Source: Maritimibacter sp. HL-12 (GTDB lineage Bacteria; Pseudomonadota; Alphaproteobacteria; Rhodobacterales; Rhodobacteraceae). From it: a stretch of DNA of 64,000 bases. Made by a program: the position numbers and the translations under genes. Under the pieces are notes generated by a model. That model saw nothing but the letters and a program-made list of their open reading frames with translations. It made no database searches and was not told the DNA's origin. Below, in pieces: positions 36,266 to 45,229 of this stretch (positions within the stretch are counted from its first letter, which is position 1; every line of letters starts with the position of its first letter). The DNA lies in assembly GCF_900177545.1 (NCBI RefSeq), contig NZ_FXBQ01000001.1, positions 1,320,122 to 1,384,121 of the forward strand, given 5' to 3'.

Positions 36266-38070
36266 CACATCCGAATATCCAGCCCACCCGCGAGGCCCAC
36301 CATGCCGGGTTGCGGCCGACGGGAGGTCGTGGGCGGCGGGTCGTTCTCGGCCGGAACACCTCCGCCGCCGTGCTCGGCTGTTGCGAGTGTTTGTGGCGCG
36401 CGTTGCCGGTTCTGCCCTGCGCCGTCCTCGAACAGGAATTGAACCGATCCATGCCCGAGCCTGCGCAACTCCTCACCGAGGAGATCAATATGGCGGCGCA
36501 TCAACTCGAGCGTTTCAGGACGCTCGGCGACAAGCGTCACCTGAAGGTGCCCACCTTCCTGGCTCATCGTGAGACTCACCCGTCCGAGTTCTTCCGGCTG
36601 CAGCCGAAGCTCCACGGCACGATCGCCGGAAACCCGCAGAACCTCGGCGATCTGCAGAGCAATGGCACGCCCCTGGTCCATGCGCGAGACGGGATTGGGC
36701 GCAGGCGTGCTGGACGCAATCTCGGCATTCCGCAGGTCACCCGGCACGGCGTCCGGCAGTCGCAACGGATCGCCATCGACGTTGGGCGAAGGCGTGGCTT
36801 CGGTTGGCGATGACTCGGCGCGTGGTGATATCTGTGGCGAACGGGTCACCGTCGCGGCCGCCATAGCTTGGCTGGGTTCCGGAGCACGCAGGTTGGGCAC
36901 CTCTCCTTGCGCGGACCGCTCAACGCCGTGCGTGAAGGATCGCGGCATCACCGGATCGGGATCGACGTTGTCCGCGGTACCGCCGCTCTGCATTGTGACC
37001 GCCGCAGCAGCCAATGTTGCCGGTGCCCTATCGCCGTTGGCCAGACGGTATTTCTCGGCGTTCTGGCTTTGGCCTTCCGATTGACCGCGGGTTTCCATAT
37101 CATCCAAGGCGCGCGGAAGCCCTGGATTCGACACCTCTGGAGTCCGCGCAAGGACAAGCGTGCGGGTATCCGGTTTCAACGCAGTTGTCTCGTCACCCGC
37201 TGTGTTCGCGCGGTCTTTCGCTACGATCCCACCATCATCTGGCTGCGGAAAGCCAACCTGGTGATCCGCCGCTCCGCGATACCTCTGTCCCTCGCCGGGC
37301 CGCGCCGCAACCGCAGGATCTGCATTCGTGGACAAGCCTTCGACAACCTGCGCGGGGACCGTCGAACCGCGCGCCGGCACCTCGGCGACATGAGCCACGA
37401 CCCCGTCGCGCGCCGCTGTGTTGCCCTGCAGATTTGCAGCCAGGCCCTTGCGGCGCCCAACCAAGCCCGCATCGCCCGACGATATCGAGCCGTACGAACC
37501 TTGAGACGGTTCTACCCCGGCCCCGAGCGGCGCGGGGCCGATCAACTGTCCGCCCCTGTTGGCCGTCTCGTTTGCGAATTCGCGCATGAACCCGGACGGC
37601 GCACCGGATTTGTACTTCAACCCGGATTCTGGAATCACGGAAGGCCCGTCGCCACCAAGCCCGCCACCATGGATAGTGGCGGGCAGCACACGCTGGTCCG
37701 GGCTTCCAGCGGCGATTGCCCGGCCATCGTGAGGCTTTCCGGATCCCCCTTGATCACCCGTCCCAGGTATCGTTGCCGGCGTGAAAGGCCCGGCCTTGAC
37801 CGAACCCGACCCGACCGCCACCATCTCCCGCACGCCGGCGCTCGCCGGCGAAGCCGGGGCGCGGCCGTGTTGCTCGGGGCCGACACGGTGGCTCCAATCC
37901 TCGGCAACGCCTGCGGGTGGCACGAGGCCGATCACGAAAACCCCATCCGCTCGGTCGAGGAAATCGCCCATTTCCTCCTTGCCGGGTTGCCGCCCGGCCG
38001 GTCCGGGGAACGACCCATTTCCATCGGTCGTCGCGTGAAGCGGAAAGGCAGTGGGCAGTTGCATTTTCAA
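36265..38070 (-). CDS. fliK: Flagellar hook-length control protein FliK
   Basis: A 601-aa secreted ruler. Most of the protein is low-complexity, Pro/Gly/Ala/Thr-rich and likely disordered. The conserved C-terminal hook-length domain is at about 470-560, with RAVELRLQPEELGRVSLTM, HLQVTLVAERPETLELMRRH and LGEELRRLGHG. It is first in a fliK-flgD pair that runs away from the rod-binding gene. Confidence 0.88.
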   Translation of the reverse strand: MKMQLPTAFPLHATTDGNGSFPGPAGRQPGKEEMGDFLDRADGVFVIGLVPPAGVAEDWSHRVGPEQHGRAPASPASAGVREMVAVGSGSVKAGPFTPATIPGTGDQGGSGKPHDGRAIAAGSPDQRVLPATIHGGGLGGDGPSVIPESGLKYKSGAPSGFMREFANETANRGGQLIGPAPLGAGVEPSQGSYGSISSGDAGLVGRRKGLAANLQGNTAARDGVVAHVAEVPARGSTVPAQVVEGLSTNADPAVAARPGEGQRYRGAADHQVGFPQPDDGGIVAKDRANTAGDETTALKPDTRTLVLARTPEVSNPGLPRALDDMETRGQSEGQSQNAEKYRLANGDRAPATLAAAAVTMQSGGTADNVDPDPVMPRSFTHGVERSAQGEVPNLRAPEPSQAMAAATVTRSPQISPRAESSPTEATPSPNVDGDPLRLPDAVPGDLRNAEIASSTPAPNPVSRMDQGRAIALQIAEVLRVSGDRAVELRLQPEELGRVSLTMSQEGGHLQVTLVAERPETLELMRRHIDLLGEELRRLGHGSVQFLFEDGAGQNRQRAPQTLATAEHGGGGVPAENDPPPTTSRRPQPGMVGLAGGLDIRM

Positions 38071-38179
38071 TCCGGGTTTTCTGACTCCGATGCGCCGAGA
38101 CTGACAGAGAGGGATTACCGAATTGTTTACCGCTGTTGGTCAAGATGCCGGAAATCCAGTCCAATTCGAGCGATTCGCA

Positions 38180-38473
38180 ATGACCACGGTGCTTCCCCTT
38201 TCCGCCACGTCACCACAGCAACACGCCTTGCCGGAGCAAGACATTGCCTTGATGAAGGCGGCAAAGGAGCTTGAGGCGAGCTTTCTCGCCGAAATGCTCA
38301 AATCCGCAGGTCTCGGCGAAACCCCGGAGGCATTCGGAGGCGGTGCGGGCGAGGACCAGTTCGCCTCGTTTCTCCGGCTCGAACAGGCCAGGGCGATGGT
38401 CAAAGCCGGCGGCATTGGCCTGGCCGAAAACCTGTTCGAGGCCATGAAGGAGCGTAACGATGCGGCTGTTTGA
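38180..38473 (+). CDS. flgJ: Rod-binding protein (FlgJ N-terminal domain, CheL-like)
   Basis: A 97-aa cap that assists rod assembly. It contains only the FlgJ N-terminal domain (AKELEASFLAEMLKSAG, GGGAGEDQFASFLR, AMVKAGGIGLAENLFEAM). The muramidase domain of enteric FlgJ is missing. SltF, encoded 15 kb away, likely supplies that activity. ATG 38180 fits family length; TTG 38123, behind a good GAGAGGG site, is an alternative start. Confidence 0.85.
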   Translation: MTTVLPLSATSPQQHALPEQDIALMKAAKELEASFLAEMLKSAGLGETPEAFGGGAGEDQFASFLRLEQARAMVKAGGIGLAENLFEAMKERNDAAV

Positions 38474-38816
38474 CCTGCAGTCGCCCGTCGCCGCGCTCGA
38501 CGCATTGCTTGATGAAGAGCGCGCAATTCTGCTCGCCGGAGACCTCGAAGGTATTGCCCGGATCACGGCGGACAAGAAACGTCTTTACGCGCGGCTTTCC
38601 GTTGCCACGCCGGCTCCCGATCGTCTGGCCGCGCTGCGGGCAAAATCCAGCCGGAATCAGCAATTGCTGCGCGCCGCGTCCAGGGGCATTGAAGCCGCCC
38701 TGGAGCGCCTTGCAGCACTACGGCGCGAACCGTCCGAAATGCGCACCTATCAAAGCGACGGGATGACCGCCGACATTGCGCCCGTGCGAAAATCTGGCGT
38801 TAACCATCGTGTCTGA
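38460..38816 (+). CDS. FlgN-like flagellar export chaperone
   Basis: A 118-aa helical protein with the FlgN-type layout of long helices (LDALLDEERAILLAGDLEGIARITADKKRLYARL, then LRAKSSRNQQLLRAASRGIEAALERL). FlgN chaperones hook-filament junction proteins FlgK and FlgL. It overlaps the rod-binding gene by 14 bp. Similarity is by pattern and context, so the name is held loosely. Confidence 0.65.
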   Translation: MRLFDLQSPVAALDALLDEERAILLAGDLEGIARITADKKRLYARLSVATPAPDRLAALRAKSSRNQQLLRAASRGIEAALERLAALRREPSEMRTYQSDGMTADIAPVRKSGVNHRV

Positions 38817-38955
38817 AATCCTGCCCCGGCGCGGTCATCGCCTAAAATCCAACATATTCGGCGCTCAGGTCTTCACCGTTCTTTAGGCACTTCAAACCAG
38901 GGTGTTCAGGCATCCAGAGGGGGTGGCACGGGTCCGGGAATCCAGGATCCGTAGA

Positions 38956-38991
38956 GGTCAGAATGGCTCTGAACCCGCCCTGACCGGGCGG
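38956..38991 (+). promoter_or_regulatory. Tandem hairpins in the fliC leader
   Basis: Two adjacent stems lie about 50 bp before the fliC start: GGTCAGA-ATGGC-TCTGAACC (with one bulge) and CCGCCC-TGACC-GGGCGG (38975-38991). In Caulobacter, FlbT acts on the flagellin 5' leader. FlbT is encoded just downstream here, so this leader is a candidate target. Confidence 0.4.
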
Positions 38992-39040
38992 ACCTCAAAC
39001 CTGGCGCGAACGGCGCCGAACGACTTAAGGAACTGAACGC

Positions 39041-40555
39041 ATGTCCAGCATTCTGACGAACTCCAGCGCAATGGTTGCGCTGCAAACCCTCAAGAACATC
39101 AATTCCAACCTCGCCAAGACCCAATCCGAGATTTCCACCGGCAAGCAGATCAGCTCGGCCAAGGACAATTCCGCTGTTTGGGCCATCTCGAAAGTGATGG
39201 AAGCGGATGTGAACGGCTTCACCGCGATCTCCGACAGTCTTTCGCTGGGAGAATCGACCCTCGCGGTCGCACGCCAAGCGTCGGAAACGGTGACCGACCT
39301 TCTCACCCAGATGAAGGGCAAGATTGTCGCGGCGCAGGAAGAAAACGTCGACAGGGGCAAACTCCAGACGGATATCACGGCGCTGCGCGACCAGATCTCC
39401 TCGGTCGTAGGTGCGGCACAGTTCAACGGACTCAACATGGTCTCCGGCACGGACGATGTGAACATCCTGTCGTCCCTCGACCGCTCGGCCGACGGCACCG
39501 TGACGGCAGCGAACATCACCGTGGCGCGCCAGGACCTCGGCACGGCGCAAGGAACATTCGGATCGGGTTCCTCGCTTGCCGCCAATGGCACCGCCTCGGC
39601 AGCCGCAGTGGCCAATACTGCGAACACCGCGATCGTAACCGTCGGCAACACCTGGGCCGCCGATGATACCGCCACGTTGACAGTGGCAGGTGTCGAGGTT
39701 TCCTTCACCGCGGCCGGTGCCGCGGTGGCCGATATCGGCGACGGGCTTGCCGGCATGATCAATGGCCTGGGCCTTGAAGGTATCACCGCCACCGGAAACA
39801 GCGACGGCACCTTGACCGTAAGCTCCACACGTGGCTTCGAAGACGTCGACATCGCGGTGGGCGAAGCGACCGCCGGAGATGGCGACGTTTTGATCACCAC
39901 GCTGAACGGCACCGGGTCACTCACCGCCACCTCGGGATCCATCGACGAGCGGGCGGAAAACGTCGCGTTCTCGACCAGCGCTTCCGTGAACGAAGGCGAC
40001 AGTTACAAGGTCACCGTCGGCACATCGTCCTACGATTACATCGCCGGCAAGGGCGAAACGATGGAAGACGTGGCCCGCGGCCTCAAGATCGCGATCGACT
40101 CGGCCGGCGACAGCGACATCACCACCCGCGTGGTCCAGGACACGGACACCGGCCAATGGTCGCTGAAAGTCGACAACGACGGAGCATCGGCCGCCTTCGC
40201 GGTGTCGGGCAATGCCGACGGCGTCGCCTCCGGCGGGCTCTTCGGCCTCGACTCTATCGACGTGACAACGGACGTCGGTGCCACCTCTGGCCTCGACAAT
40301 ATCGAGACGATGATCAACGTCGCCATTGACGCTGCCGCCGACTTCGGCTCCGCCGCCGGTCGGGTCGAGACCCAGAACAGTTTCATCGGCAAGCTCACCG
40401 ACTCGCTCAAGGCCGGCATCGGCTCCCTGGTCGATGCCGACATGGAAGCGGCATCGGCAAGGCTGCAAGCCCTTCAAGTGCAGCAGCAACTTGGCACTCA
40501 GGCGCTTTCGATCGCGAACCAGGCACCGCAGAACATCCTCGCGCTGTTCCGGTAA
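39041..40555 (+). CDS. fliC: Flagellin
   Basis: A 504-aa filament subunit. Conserved D0/D1 coiled-coil ends flank a variable middle. The N-terminus has NSSAMVALQTLKNINSNLAKTQ and STGKQISSAKDNSAVWAIS; the C-terminus has VDADMEAASARLQALQVQQQLGTQALSIANQAPQNILALFR, the alphaproteobacterial ending. Residues about 150-400 are Ala/Thr/Gly/Asp-rich and are the surface domain. Ribosome site AAGGA is 10 nt upstream. It leads into flaF and flbT. Confidence 0.97.
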   Translation: MSSILTNSSAMVALQTLKNINSNLAKTQSEISTGKQISSAKDNSAVWAISKVMEADVNGFTAISDSLSLGESTLAVARQASETVTDLLTQMKGKIVAAQEENVDRGKLQTDITALRDQISSVVGAAQFNGLNMVSGTDDVNILSSLDRSADGTVTAANITVARQDLGTAQGTFGSGSSLAANGTASAAAVANTANTAIVTVGNTWAADDTATLTVAGVEVSFTAAGAAVADIGDGLAGMINGLGLEGITATGNSDGTLTVSSTRGFEDVDIAVGEATAGDGDVLITTLNGTGSLTATSGSIDERAENVAFSTSASVNEGDSYKVTVGTSSYDYIAGKGETMEDVARGLKIAIDSAGDSDITTRVVQDTDTGQWSLKVDNDGASAAFAVSGNADGVASGGLFGLDSIDVTTDVGATSGLDNIETMINVAIDAAADFGSAAGRVETQNSFIGKLTDSLKAGIGSLVDADMEAASARLQALQVQQQLGTQALSIANQAPQNILALFR

Positions 40556-40564
40556 ACCTGCGCA

Positions 40565-40591
40565 GCCGGGGCACCAAAACGGTGCCCCGGC
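40565..40591 (+). terminator. Strong hairpin between fliC and flaF
   Basis: GCCGGGGCACC, the loop AAAAC and GGTGCCCCGGC make a perfect 11-bp stem 10 bp after the fliC stop. There is no T-run. It may terminate in part, or protect the flagellin mRNA 3' end while letting some transcription into flaF-flbT. Confidence 0.55.
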
Positions 40592-40631
40592 CCCTCCCGC
40601 CTGATCATTCTCGTTAACGGAAGGAACCCCC

Positions 40632-41009
40632 GTGAACGCCCTTCTTCTGGCCAAAACGGCCTATGCCACCACTGCCGCCCCGATCAGAACGCCACGCAGC
40701 GCCGAATACGAGGCCTTTGCCCGCGTCACACACCGGATGAAATCTGCAACCCAAGGCGGCGCAAGCGCGTTTCCCGAGCTTGTTGCCGCACTCCATGCCA
40801 ACCGACAGCTTTGGACCGCTCTTGCCGCGGATGTCGCCGAGGAAGGCAATGCCCTTCCCCCGGCGTTGCGGGCGCGGGTCTTTTACCTCGCCGAATTCAC
40901 CGCCCTCCATTCCCGCAAGGTGCTGCGCGGCGACGAGACCGCGGAAATCCTTATCGAGATCAATGCGACCATCATGCGCGGGCTTCGCGGCTCACTGGAG
41001 GCGGCATGA
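40632..41009 (+). CDS. flaF: Flagellar biosynthesis regulator FlaF
   Basis: A 125-aa alphaproteobacterial protein needed for flagellin production and secretion. It has the FlaF pattern EYEAFARVTHRM, AALHANRQLWTALAADVAEEGNALP and ARVFYLAEFTALHSRKVL. It starts with GTG 40632 behind AAGGAA. Its end overlaps flbT (ATGA). Confidence 0.93.
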   Translation: MNALLLAKTAYATTAAPIRTPRSAEYEAFARVTHRMKSATQGGASAFPELVAALHANRQLWTALAADVAEEGNALPPALRARVFYLAEFTALHSRKVLRGDETAEILIEINATIMRGLRGSLEAA

Positions 41010-41413
41010 GCGGTTTGGTTCTCAAGCTCGGGCCACGCGAGCGGGTCTTGATCAATGGCGCGATCATCGAAAACGGCGAACGCCGATCGCGCCTGTCGAT
41101 CATGACGCCGAACGCCAACATCCTGCGCCTTCGCGACGCGATTCATCCCGAGGAGGTGAACACCCCGGTCAGGCGGGTCTGCTACATCGCCCAGCTCGTC
41201 CTGTCTGGCGATGCCGACAAGAGCGAAGCCCGCATTCAACTGCTGCGCGGGATCGAGCAACTGAGCCAGGTTTTTACCGATCACGACAGCCGTGTCTTGC
41301 TGGAAACGGCAACAGAGGAAGTCTTGAATGAACAGGTCTATCACGCGCTCAAAGCCCTGCGCGCCCTTCTGCCCCGGGAAGAGCGTCTCTTTGCAGCAAC
41401 GCGAATCGGCTAG
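41006..41413 (+). CDS. flbT: Flagellin mRNA regulator FlbT
   Basis: A 135-aa post-transcriptional regulator of flagellin mRNA. It has LVLKLGPRERVLINGAIIENGERRSRLSI, PVRRVCYIAQLVLSGD and the DSRVLLETATEEVLNEQVYHALKALRALLP helices. ATG 41006 overlaps the flaF stop. The pair FlaF/FlbT next to fliC is a mark of alphaproteobacterial flagellar systems. Confidence 0.95.
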   Translation: MSGLVLKLGPRERVLINGAIIENGERRSRLSIMTPNANILRLRDAIHPEEVNTPVRRVCYIAQLVLSGDADKSEARIQLLRGIEQLSQVFTDHDSRVLLETATEEVLNEQVYHALKALRALLPREERLFAATRIG

Positions 41414-41416
41414 CAG

Positions 41417-42208
41417 ATGGGGTTCCAGCCTATTGTCCCGTTTTCTGGAATCGCAGGCTGGACCTTTCTGCAGCGCACCCAGCACGCACAGCAGAAGGCG
41501 TTCGATGCAACCCCCGAAATCCAGAACGATATCGCCCATTTCTCGGAGAGAATTGGCGAGATCACTTCGGCACGGGAGCTGGTGAGCGACTTTCGATTGA
41601 TGAAGGTTGCCCTGGGGGCATTTGGGCTCGACGATGACCTGCCGAACAAGGCATTGATCCGCAAGGTTCTCGAAGAAGGCACGCGCGATCTCGAGAGCTT
41701 CGCGAACCGGATGGTGGACAAGCGTTATGCCGCCCTGGCAGAGGCCTTCGGATTTGACCACGACACGCCGAAAAACACGCTGCCCGGGTTTGCCTCGGAG
41801 GTGCTCGACGCCTATCGCACCCGGCAGTTCGAAATCGCTGTCGGTACCCAGCAACAGGACATGCGTCTTGCATTATCGCTGGAGCGCGATCTGGCCGCGA
41901 TCACGACGCGTGACAACAGCGCGGATGGAAAATGGTTCTCGGTGATGGGCAGCCCGCCCTTGCGCAAGGTATTCGAAACCGCCCTTGGGTTGCCCGCGTC
42001 CCTGGGAGCGCTTGATATCGACCAACAGCTCGAGGTCTTTCGCGATCGCGCCGGCACAGTCTTCGGGAACGGTGAGATCGACCAGTTTTCCACCCCGGAG
42101 GCGCGCGAGAAACTCAACCAGCTCTTCCTCCTGCGGTCACAGATCACCGCCGGGCAAACGTCGATGTCGTCGGGAACGATCGCCCTCACCCTGCTTCAAG
42201 GCGGGTGA
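41417..42208 (+). CDS. DUF1217 flagellar-locus protein
   Basis: A 263-aa soluble helical protein with no signal peptide. It shows the DUF1217 pattern (SARELVSDFRLMKVALGAFGLDDDLPNKALIRKVLEEG, then RYAALAEAFGF and YRTRQFEIAVG). The family is restricted to flagellar loci of alphaproteobacteria and has no assigned job; export through the flagellar system is possible. It follows flbT by 3 bp, so it belongs to the fliC-flaF-flbT transcript. Confidence 0.8.
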   Translation: MGFQPIVPFSGIAGWTFLQRTQHAQQKAFDATPEIQNDIAHFSERIGEITSARELVSDFRLMKVALGAFGLDDDLPNKALIRKVLEEGTRDLESFANRMVDKRYAALAEAFGFDHDTPKNTLPGFASEVLDAYRTRQFEIAVGTQQQDMRLALSLERDLAAITTRDNSADGKWFSVMGSPPLRKVFETALGLPASLGALDIDQQLEVFRDRAGTVFGNGEIDQFSTPEAREKLNQLFLLRSQITAGQTSMSSGTIALTLLQGG

Positions 42209-42693
42209 GACCGCATTGCAAAGCCCGGCGGGAAGGCGCTCTGGCCTCTCGCAAAGTTGCCAGCCAATGGCGCGCGGACCATCGTCTTGCCGGATGGTCT
42301 GCGCCGCCGCAGCAGCCGGAAGCGGCGGTCATCGGGGCACCATGCCGGCCAACCGACCTGCCGCCCGGATTACCGACCGAGACTGCTCGGTTCCACTCGC
42401 CAAGACCATGGTATTGCATTGCACGGCTGCGTGCCGATCACGCTGGCGCAAGGCCTGTAGGGTCTTTGAAAAAGAAGCCTTGCCCCCCGGCAGACCAACC
42501 GCCGATCAGGCGATGCAATTCCAACCTTGATCGCTCTCGCGTTTCCTCGAGCCAGAGCCGACCAAAGCGCTCGGGGCGCTCAAGCGACCAGCGCTTGAAG
42601 CCCGGCGAAACCCTCCCCAGGCTGAAACGTCGCGTGCCCAACCAGCCCCAGGACCATGGAAAACACCGCGATCCACGGACGCGGTGCCGCGGA
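42209..42693. other. Convergent intergenic region, DUF1217 / fliI
   Basis: This 485-bp gap lies between convergent genes. A minus-strand frame (42438-42734, 98 codons, overlapping the end of fliI) is open but has weak codon bias and no recognised family, so I do not call it. No terminator with a T-run, repeat or RNA was seen. Confidence 0.45.
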
Positions 42694-44046
42694 TCATGTC
42701 GCCTCCGATCCACTGACCGCATCGCCGCCGTCAACTCTCAGACAGGCGGCAAGCCTTCGAAAGCTGGCGGCGGTGTTGTCCCATTCATCCTCCGCAAGGA
42801 AGGCGTCGAGCTTCGGCCAGCTTTCAATTGCCGCGTCAAGGTCTGCGTCCGATCCCTTCGCGTAGAGCCCCGCCTTGATCATCATCTCCGAACGGTCGTA
42901 GGTTCCGAGCCGGTGCCGAGCCGCGGAAATCAGGGTGTTTTCCGCCTCGTTCGCCGCGCCCGGGAGCGCCCGGCTGATCGAGCGCAACAGGTCGATCGCG
43001 GGAAACCGTCCGCGCTCGGCGATCTTGCGATCAAGCACAACATGCCCATCGAGCACGCCGCGTAGGATATCGGCCACCGGTTCCTCCATGTCGGATCCGG
43101 CAACGAGCACCGAAAAAACCGCCGTGATATCGCCCGCGGTGCCAGCCCCCGGCCCCGCGCGTTCGCAAAGCGTGGTGATCTGATGCGCCGTTGAGGGCGG
43201 GAACCCGCGCAAAGCGCCACCTTCGCCGGCGGCCAGCGCAATCTCGCGGTGCGCCTCTGCAAAGCGGGTTACAGAATCTGCCAGCAACAGCACGTGCTTG
43301 CCCTGGTCGCGGAAATGCTCCGCAACCGCCATCGCTGTCCACCCGCACCTTCTGCGCAGGAGCGGCGATTGGTCCGACGTCGCCGCAACGACAACCGCCC
43401 GGCGCATGCCGTCCGCCCCCAGAACCCGTTCGATGAATTCGCGCACCTCGCGCCCACGCTCGCCGATCAACGCGATCACGACAATGTCGGCGTGAACGCC
43501 ACGCGCCAGTTTGGCCAGAAGCGTTGATTTGCCGACGCCGGAACCGGCAAACAGCCCGATTCTCTGACCACGCACCAAGGGCAGCAACGTGTTGAACACC
43601 GCCAACCCGGTTTCCAGACGCGGGCCGAGAACGCGCCGTTGCGTGGGATTGATCGGCTGCCCGCGAAGCGGTCGGGCGGCGAGGCCCCGAAATATCGGCC
43701 AACCATCCAGCGGCTTGCCCATCGGGTCGATCACCCGGCCAATCCAGCTGTCGTCGGGCGCGATCTGGCTCGTCCCGACAAGCGTCACCGCGGCACCGAT
43801 CTGAAGCCCCTCGAACGCCCCATCCGGCAGGATGGTGACTTCATCGCGCGCGAGGTTGAGCACCTCCCCCCGGCGCGTCGCCTGACCGTTTGCCGCGATC
43901 TCCACGAGGTCTCCCTGCGCGGCGACCCTGCCCAATCCGGTCACCTCGATCGTGCCACGCCCAATCCGCACGACCCGGCCAACATGATGAGCCGGGGCGA
44001 TCGCGGCGATCTCTGCGGCAAGTTTGTCGAACCCGACATCTGGCAT
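42694..44046 (-). CDS. fliI: Flagellum-specific ATPase FliI
   Basis: A 450-aa hexameric ATPase of the flagellar export machine, F1-beta-like. It has Walker A FAGSGVGKSTLLAKLARG (about 166-183), IGERGREVREFIERVLG, Walker B VLLLADSVTRFAEAHREIALAAGE and DGHVVLDRKIAERGRFPAID. It diverges from flgB across 89 bp that must hold two flagellar promoters. Confidence 0.96.
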   Translation of the reverse strand: MPDVGFDKLAAEIAAIAPAHHVGRVVRIGRGTIEVTGLGRVAAQGDLVEIAANGQATRRGEVLNLARDEVTILPDGAFEGLQIGAAVTLVGTSQIAPDDSWIGRVIDPMGKPLDGWPIFRGLAARPLRGQPINPTQRRVLGPRLETGLAVFNTLLPLVRGQRIGLFAGSGVGKSTLLAKLARGVHADIVVIALIGERGREVREFIERVLGADGMRRAVVVAATSDQSPLLRRRCGWTAMAVAEHFRDQGKHVLLLADSVTRFAEAHREIALAAGEGGALRGFPPSTAHQITTLCERAGPGAGTAGDITAVFSVLVAGSDMEEPVADILRGVLDGHVVLDRKIAERGRFPAIDLLRSISRALPGAANEAENTLISAARHRLGTYDRSEMMIKAGLYAKGSDADLDAAIESWPKLDAFLAEDEWDNTAASFRRLAACLRVDGGDAVSGSEAT

Positions 44047-44135
44047 GATTTGTCTCCCCGCGCCGTGAGCCTGAAACCGTTTCTAAAGGAATCAGGGTTA
44101 AGCCTTGGTTGAAAGCGGTCGAGGGAGAAGCCCCG

Positions 44136-44531
44136 ATGTTCGAAAAACTGGAAATCTTCTCGGTGGCGCAGGCGCTGGCGAAGCACGGCGCACAGCGCCA
44201 ATCGGTCATCGCCCGGAACGTGGCCAATGCCGATACCCCGGGTTACCGCGCCCGCGATCTCGCCGAGTTCTCCGAAACCTACCGCGGCGAGCCGGGGAAC
44301 GGCATGCGGGCAACGCGTGCGGGTCATGGCTTCGCCGGGGAAACCGGGCACTACAGCGGCGAGATCAACACCGTGTATCGCCCCGATGCCGCCTCGCCCA
44401 ACGGCAACAACGTGTCGCTCGAACAGGAGGTCTTTGCCGCCGCACGCGCCAAGAGCGCGCATGACCGGGCCCTTGCGGTTTACGGCTCGGCCATGAAGAT
44501 CCTGCGGACCTCGATCGGCGGGAGGGGTTGA
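44136..44531 (+). CDS. flgB: Flagellar proximal rod protein FlgB
   Basis: A 131-aa rod subunit. It has the rod/hook N-terminal signature RQSVIARNVANADTPGYRARDL and a C-terminal helix (SAHDRALAVYGSAMKILRTSIG). ATG 44136 follows GGGAGAAG. It is first in the flgBC-fliE-fliQ-flgFGAH operon. Confidence 0.95.
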   Translation: MFEKLEIFSVAQALAKHGAQRQSVIARNVANADTPGYRARDLAEFSETYRGEPGNGMRATRAGHGFAGETGHYSGEINTVYRPDAASPNGNNVSLEQEVFAAARAKSAHDRALAVYGSAMKILRTSIGGRG

Positions 44532-44533
44532 GA

Positions 44534-44926
44534 ATGAGCGATCTTCTCAATTCCGTGAAATCCGCGATGAGCGGCATGCAGGCCCAGGCCAACCGCTTGC
44601 GTCATTCCTCCGAAAACATCGCCAACGCCGATACGCCGGGCTACCGACGCAAGATCGTTTCCTTCGAGGAATCGATCGAAGGCGGCCGCCGCACCGGCCT
44701 TGTCAAGACCGGGCCGGTTAAGCTCGACCGGGCCGAACTGCCAAAGGTCTACGACCCCTCGCACCCGATGGCCGGCGAAGACGGCTACTTCGAGGGGTCG
44801 AATGTCGATCTCGTGATCGAGATCGCGGACGCGCGCGAAGCGCAACGAAGTTACGAGGCGAACCTCAAGATTTTCGAGCAGACGCGGCAAATGTCGCGCA
44901 ATCTGCTCGATCTTCTCCGGAAATAG
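44534..44926 (+). CDS. flgC: Flagellar proximal rod protein FlgC
   Basis: A 130-aa rod subunit with ANRLRHSSENIANADTPGYRRK at the start and NVDLVIEIADAREAQRSYEANLKIFE at the end. A GGAGGGG site overlaps the end of flgB. Confidence 0.96.
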   Translation: MSDLLNSVKSAMSGMQAQANRLRHSSENIANADTPGYRRKIVSFEESIEGGRRTGLVKTGPVKLDRAELPKVYDPSHPMAGEDGYFEGSNVDLVIEIADAREAQRSYEANLKIFEQTRQMSRNLLDLLRK

Positions 44927-44935
44927 GAGGGCTGA

Positions 44936-45229
44936 ATGGACGTGAAATCGACATTGGCGGCGCAGGCTTATGCGGCCACAAAACCAGCCACGGCACCGAA
45001 CGCGCAGGCGGGCCAGGGCGCCGGCGAGACCTTCGGCAGACTGGCACAGGATTTTGCCGCAACGCTCGATCAGGGTGAAACGGTGGCCAAGGCCGCGATG
45101 ATCGGAAACGCCGACCCGCACGCTTTGGTGGAGGCGCTCGCCCAGACCGAACTCGCGGTCGAAACCGCGGTGACGGTGCGCAACAAGGTCGTCGAGGCAT
45201 ACCAGGAAATTCTCAGGATGCCGGTATGA
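44936..45229 (+). CDS. fliE: Flagellar hook-basal body protein FliE
   Basis: A 97-aa adaptor between MS ring and rod. It has the C-terminal pattern DPHALVEALAQTELAVETAVTVRNKVVEAYQEILRMPV. The ribosome site is GGAGGG. Its end overlaps fliQ (ATGA). Confidence 0.94.
   Translation: MDVKSTLAAQAYAATKPATAPNAQAGQGAGETFGRLAQDFAATLDQGETVAKAAMIGNADPHALVEALAQTELAVETAVTVRNKVVEAYQEILRMPV

Noticed and set aside
38924-38938. Sigma-54 promoter before fliC (TGGCACG)
   Set aside because: The -24-like part is present but the -12 TTGC element is missing at the right spacing.
42438-42734. A 98-codon minus-strand frame overlapping the end of fliI
   Set aside because: Weaker third-position GC than neighbouring genes and no recognised domain.
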